A DNA stretch of 6,823 nt, from contig DJFO01000224.1 in NCBI GenBank assembly GCA_002432555.1, positions 8,648 to 15,470 on the forward strand, in the 5' to 3' direction. The position numbers and the translations under genes are program-made. The stretch is from Marinagarivorans sp. UBA5870 (GTDB taxonomy: Bacteria; Pseudomonadota; Gammaproteobacteria; Pseudomonadales; Cellvibrionaceae). Below the pieces are notes generated by a model that saw only the letters and a list, made by a program, of their open reading frames with translations, searched no databases and was not told the DNA's origin. Positions 5,534 through 6,823 of the stretch are shown piece after piece; positions within the stretch are counted from its first letter, which is position 1; every line of letters begins with the position of its first letter.

Positions 5534-6823
5534 TCAGGCACTTGGGGTTTCGTTAAACTGGGCGGCGTAGAGCGACGCGTAGTAACCGTTGCGCGCGAGC
5601 AATTCCGCGTGACGCCCCGCCTCTACAACCGTCCCTTGATCCATTGCCACTATAAGATCGGCGCTTTCGATGGTCGACAACCGATGGGCGATCACCAGAG
5701 TGGTGCGGCCCTTCTGCAACCGTTCCAACGCCGCCTGTATGGCCTTTTCCGATTCGTTGTCCAAGGCGGACGTGGCTTCGTCGAGCACGAGTATAGGGGC
5801 GTTTTTGTAGAGCGCCCGCGCCACGGCCAGGCGCTGTCGTTGGCCGCCGGACAGGCGCGCGCCCTGTTCACCGATCAAGGTGTTGAAACCCTGCGGCAAC
5901 GCTTCGATAAATTCGAGCGCGTTGGCGTTTTGGGCCGCCTCTCGCACCCGGCTCATATCGGGTTCGCCGAGGTCGTCGCCATAGGCGATGTTGTGTGCGA
6001 CCGTGTCGTTGAAGAGAACCGTCTGTTGATTGACGAGCGCGATCTGCCGGCGCAGGCTCGCGAGAGTAACCGTGCGAATGTCTTGGCCGTCAATGAGGAT
6101 CGTGCCCGAGGTTGGATCGTACAATCGCAACAGCAGATTGGTGATGGTGGATTTGCCGCTGCCGGAGCGGCCGACCAGGGCGACTGTCGTGCCCGGCGCA
6201 ACCGTCAAGTTGAGCTTGTTGAGTGCTTGGATATCGTCGCGGTAAAAAAAGCTCACGTCCCGCAATTCGATGTGGCCCTCGACGACCTCGAGCGGTCGGT
6301 CTCCGGTGTCCGGTTCAGATTCCAGGTCGATCACTTCGAATATCGATTCCGCCGCGGCGAGGCCTTTTTGAATGACTTCATTGACAGAGCTGAGCTGGCG
6401 CAGGGGTTTGGTGATCATCGCCGAGGCGCTGAGATAGGCAATGGCCGAGCCCACGTTGTCGTCCCACAATAAAAGCACCAGGAACAGGATCACCGCTAAA
6501 GCTATGGCCACCACTATATGAAAAACGGGACCCTGGAGTGCAGCGACCCGCTCGTACTTAGTCGCCAACAGGGTATTTTCATCGGTGTTTTCGTCGAAGC
6601 GGCGGATCTCGTATTTTTGCCCGAGGAAGCTGCGCACGAGGCGGAAGCCCTGCAGCGCCTCGTTGGCGATGTGCGTGACGCTGCCCATAGCGCGCTGCAT
6701 ACGCCGGCTGATGCGGCGGAAGTAGCGGCTGGCGATGCTCACGAGCAACGCGAGAATCGGCGCGGTGATCAGGAAGCAGAGTGTGAGCTGCCAGTTGTGG
6801 TACAACATCAACCCGAGCAGCGC
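5534..6823 (-). CDS. msbA: MsbA, lipid A-core flippase (5' end outside window)
   Basis: This is a homodimeric type I ABC exporter half-transporter that flips lipid A-core across the inner membrane using ATP. The last 429 codons are present. The frame stays open to the window edge, so about 150 N-terminal residues are missing compared with the usual ~580, and the TTG at 6809-6811 is internal, not the start. Visible in order are two membrane regions (around NWQLTLCFLITAPILALLVS and FHIVVAIALAVILFLVLLLW), then the nucleotide-binding domain. That domain has Walker A GRSGSGKST (6146-6172), signature LSGGQ (5840-5854), Walker B plus D-loop ILVLDEATSALD (5759-5794) and the H-loop in VIAHRLST. All key residues are intact. 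waaA follows 11 nt downstream. MsbA is preferred over a generic exporter because of sequence resemblance through the nucleotide-binding domain and because of waaA. Confidence 0.93.
   Translation of the reverse strand, partial: ALLGLMLYHNWQLTLCFLITAPILALLVSIASRYFRRISRRMQRAMGSVTHIANEALQGFRLVRSFLGQKYEIRRFDENTDENTLLATKYERVAALQGPVFHIVVAIALAVILFLVLLLWDDNVGSAIAYLSASAMITKPLRQLSSVNEVIQKGLAAAESIFEVIDLESEPDTGDRPLEVVEGHIELRDVSFFYRDDIQALNKLNLTVAPGTTVALVGRSGSGKSTITNLLLRLYDPTSGTILIDGQDIRTVTLASLRRQIALVNQQTVLFNDTVAHNIAYGDDLGEPDMSRVREAAQNANALEFIEALPQGFNTLIGEQGARLSGGQRQRLAVARALYKNAPILVLDEATSALDNESEKAIQAALERLQKGRTTLVIAHRLSTIESADLIVAMDQGTVVEAGRHAELLARNGYYASLYAAQFNETPSA

Noticed and set aside
5609..6472. Long + strand open frame (287 codons) opposite msbA
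   Set aside because: It is antisense to the MsbA nucleotide-binding domain, which has all its motifs. No independent support exists.
6806..6811. msbA start at TTG 6809-6811 or ATG 6806-6808
   Set aside because: The frame stays open to 6823 and the N-terminal membrane segments of the exporter are missing. These codons are internal.

Overview
The window looks like a chromosomal segment of a GC-rich marine or cellulolytic gammaproteobacterium. The best guess is the Cellvibrionaceae (the Saccharophagus, Teredinibacter, Cellvibrio group). That guess rests on two things: a secreted lipoprotein with long poly-serine linkers, a hallmark of that group, and gammaproteobacterial-type GspA/GspB and MsbA/WaaA genes. 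No rRNA or other marker gene confirms it.

Left part (1-1092, + strand): the last 33 codons of a gene ending in a peptidoglycan-binding motif, probably gspA (exeA), followed by a complete gspB. GspA and GspB work together to place the type II secretion outer-membrane secretin through the peptidoglycan layer.

Middle (1293-3635, + strand): one 780-residue lipoprotein. In order it has a lipobox signal peptide, poly-Ser linker 1, a seven-bladed lactonase-type beta-propeller, poly-Ser linker 2, and a COG4099-like alpha/beta-hydrolase (esterase) with a visible Ser-Asp-His set. The gene ends in a strong intrinsic terminator. This two-domain poly-Ser protein is the most unusual gene here. It is probably an envelope-anchored or surface-displayed hydrolase, but its substrate cannot be read from sequence.

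Gene-free block (3636-4247): it lies between convergent genes and holds three tandem copies of a unit of about 123 bp. Each unit contains two inverted REP-like palindromes (consensus TTCCCGC..GCGGGAA or CCCCGC..GCGGGG). A diverged single relative of the same element sits upstream of the lipoprotein gene at 1155-1185, so the lipoprotein gene is bracketed by the same repeat family.

Right part (4248-6823, - strand): waaA (Kdo transferase) preceded by msbA (lipid A flippase), whose 5' end runs off the window. The genes are 11 nt apart and form a lipid A/LPS-core operon read leftwards.

The two halves share an envelope theme: secretin assembly and a lipoprotein on the left, LPS biogenesis on the right. 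I found no CRISPR array, tRNA, rRNA, transposase or defence system. The window does not clearly contain a new multi-gene system. The propeller-esterase fusion and the composite repeat array are the items worth following up.
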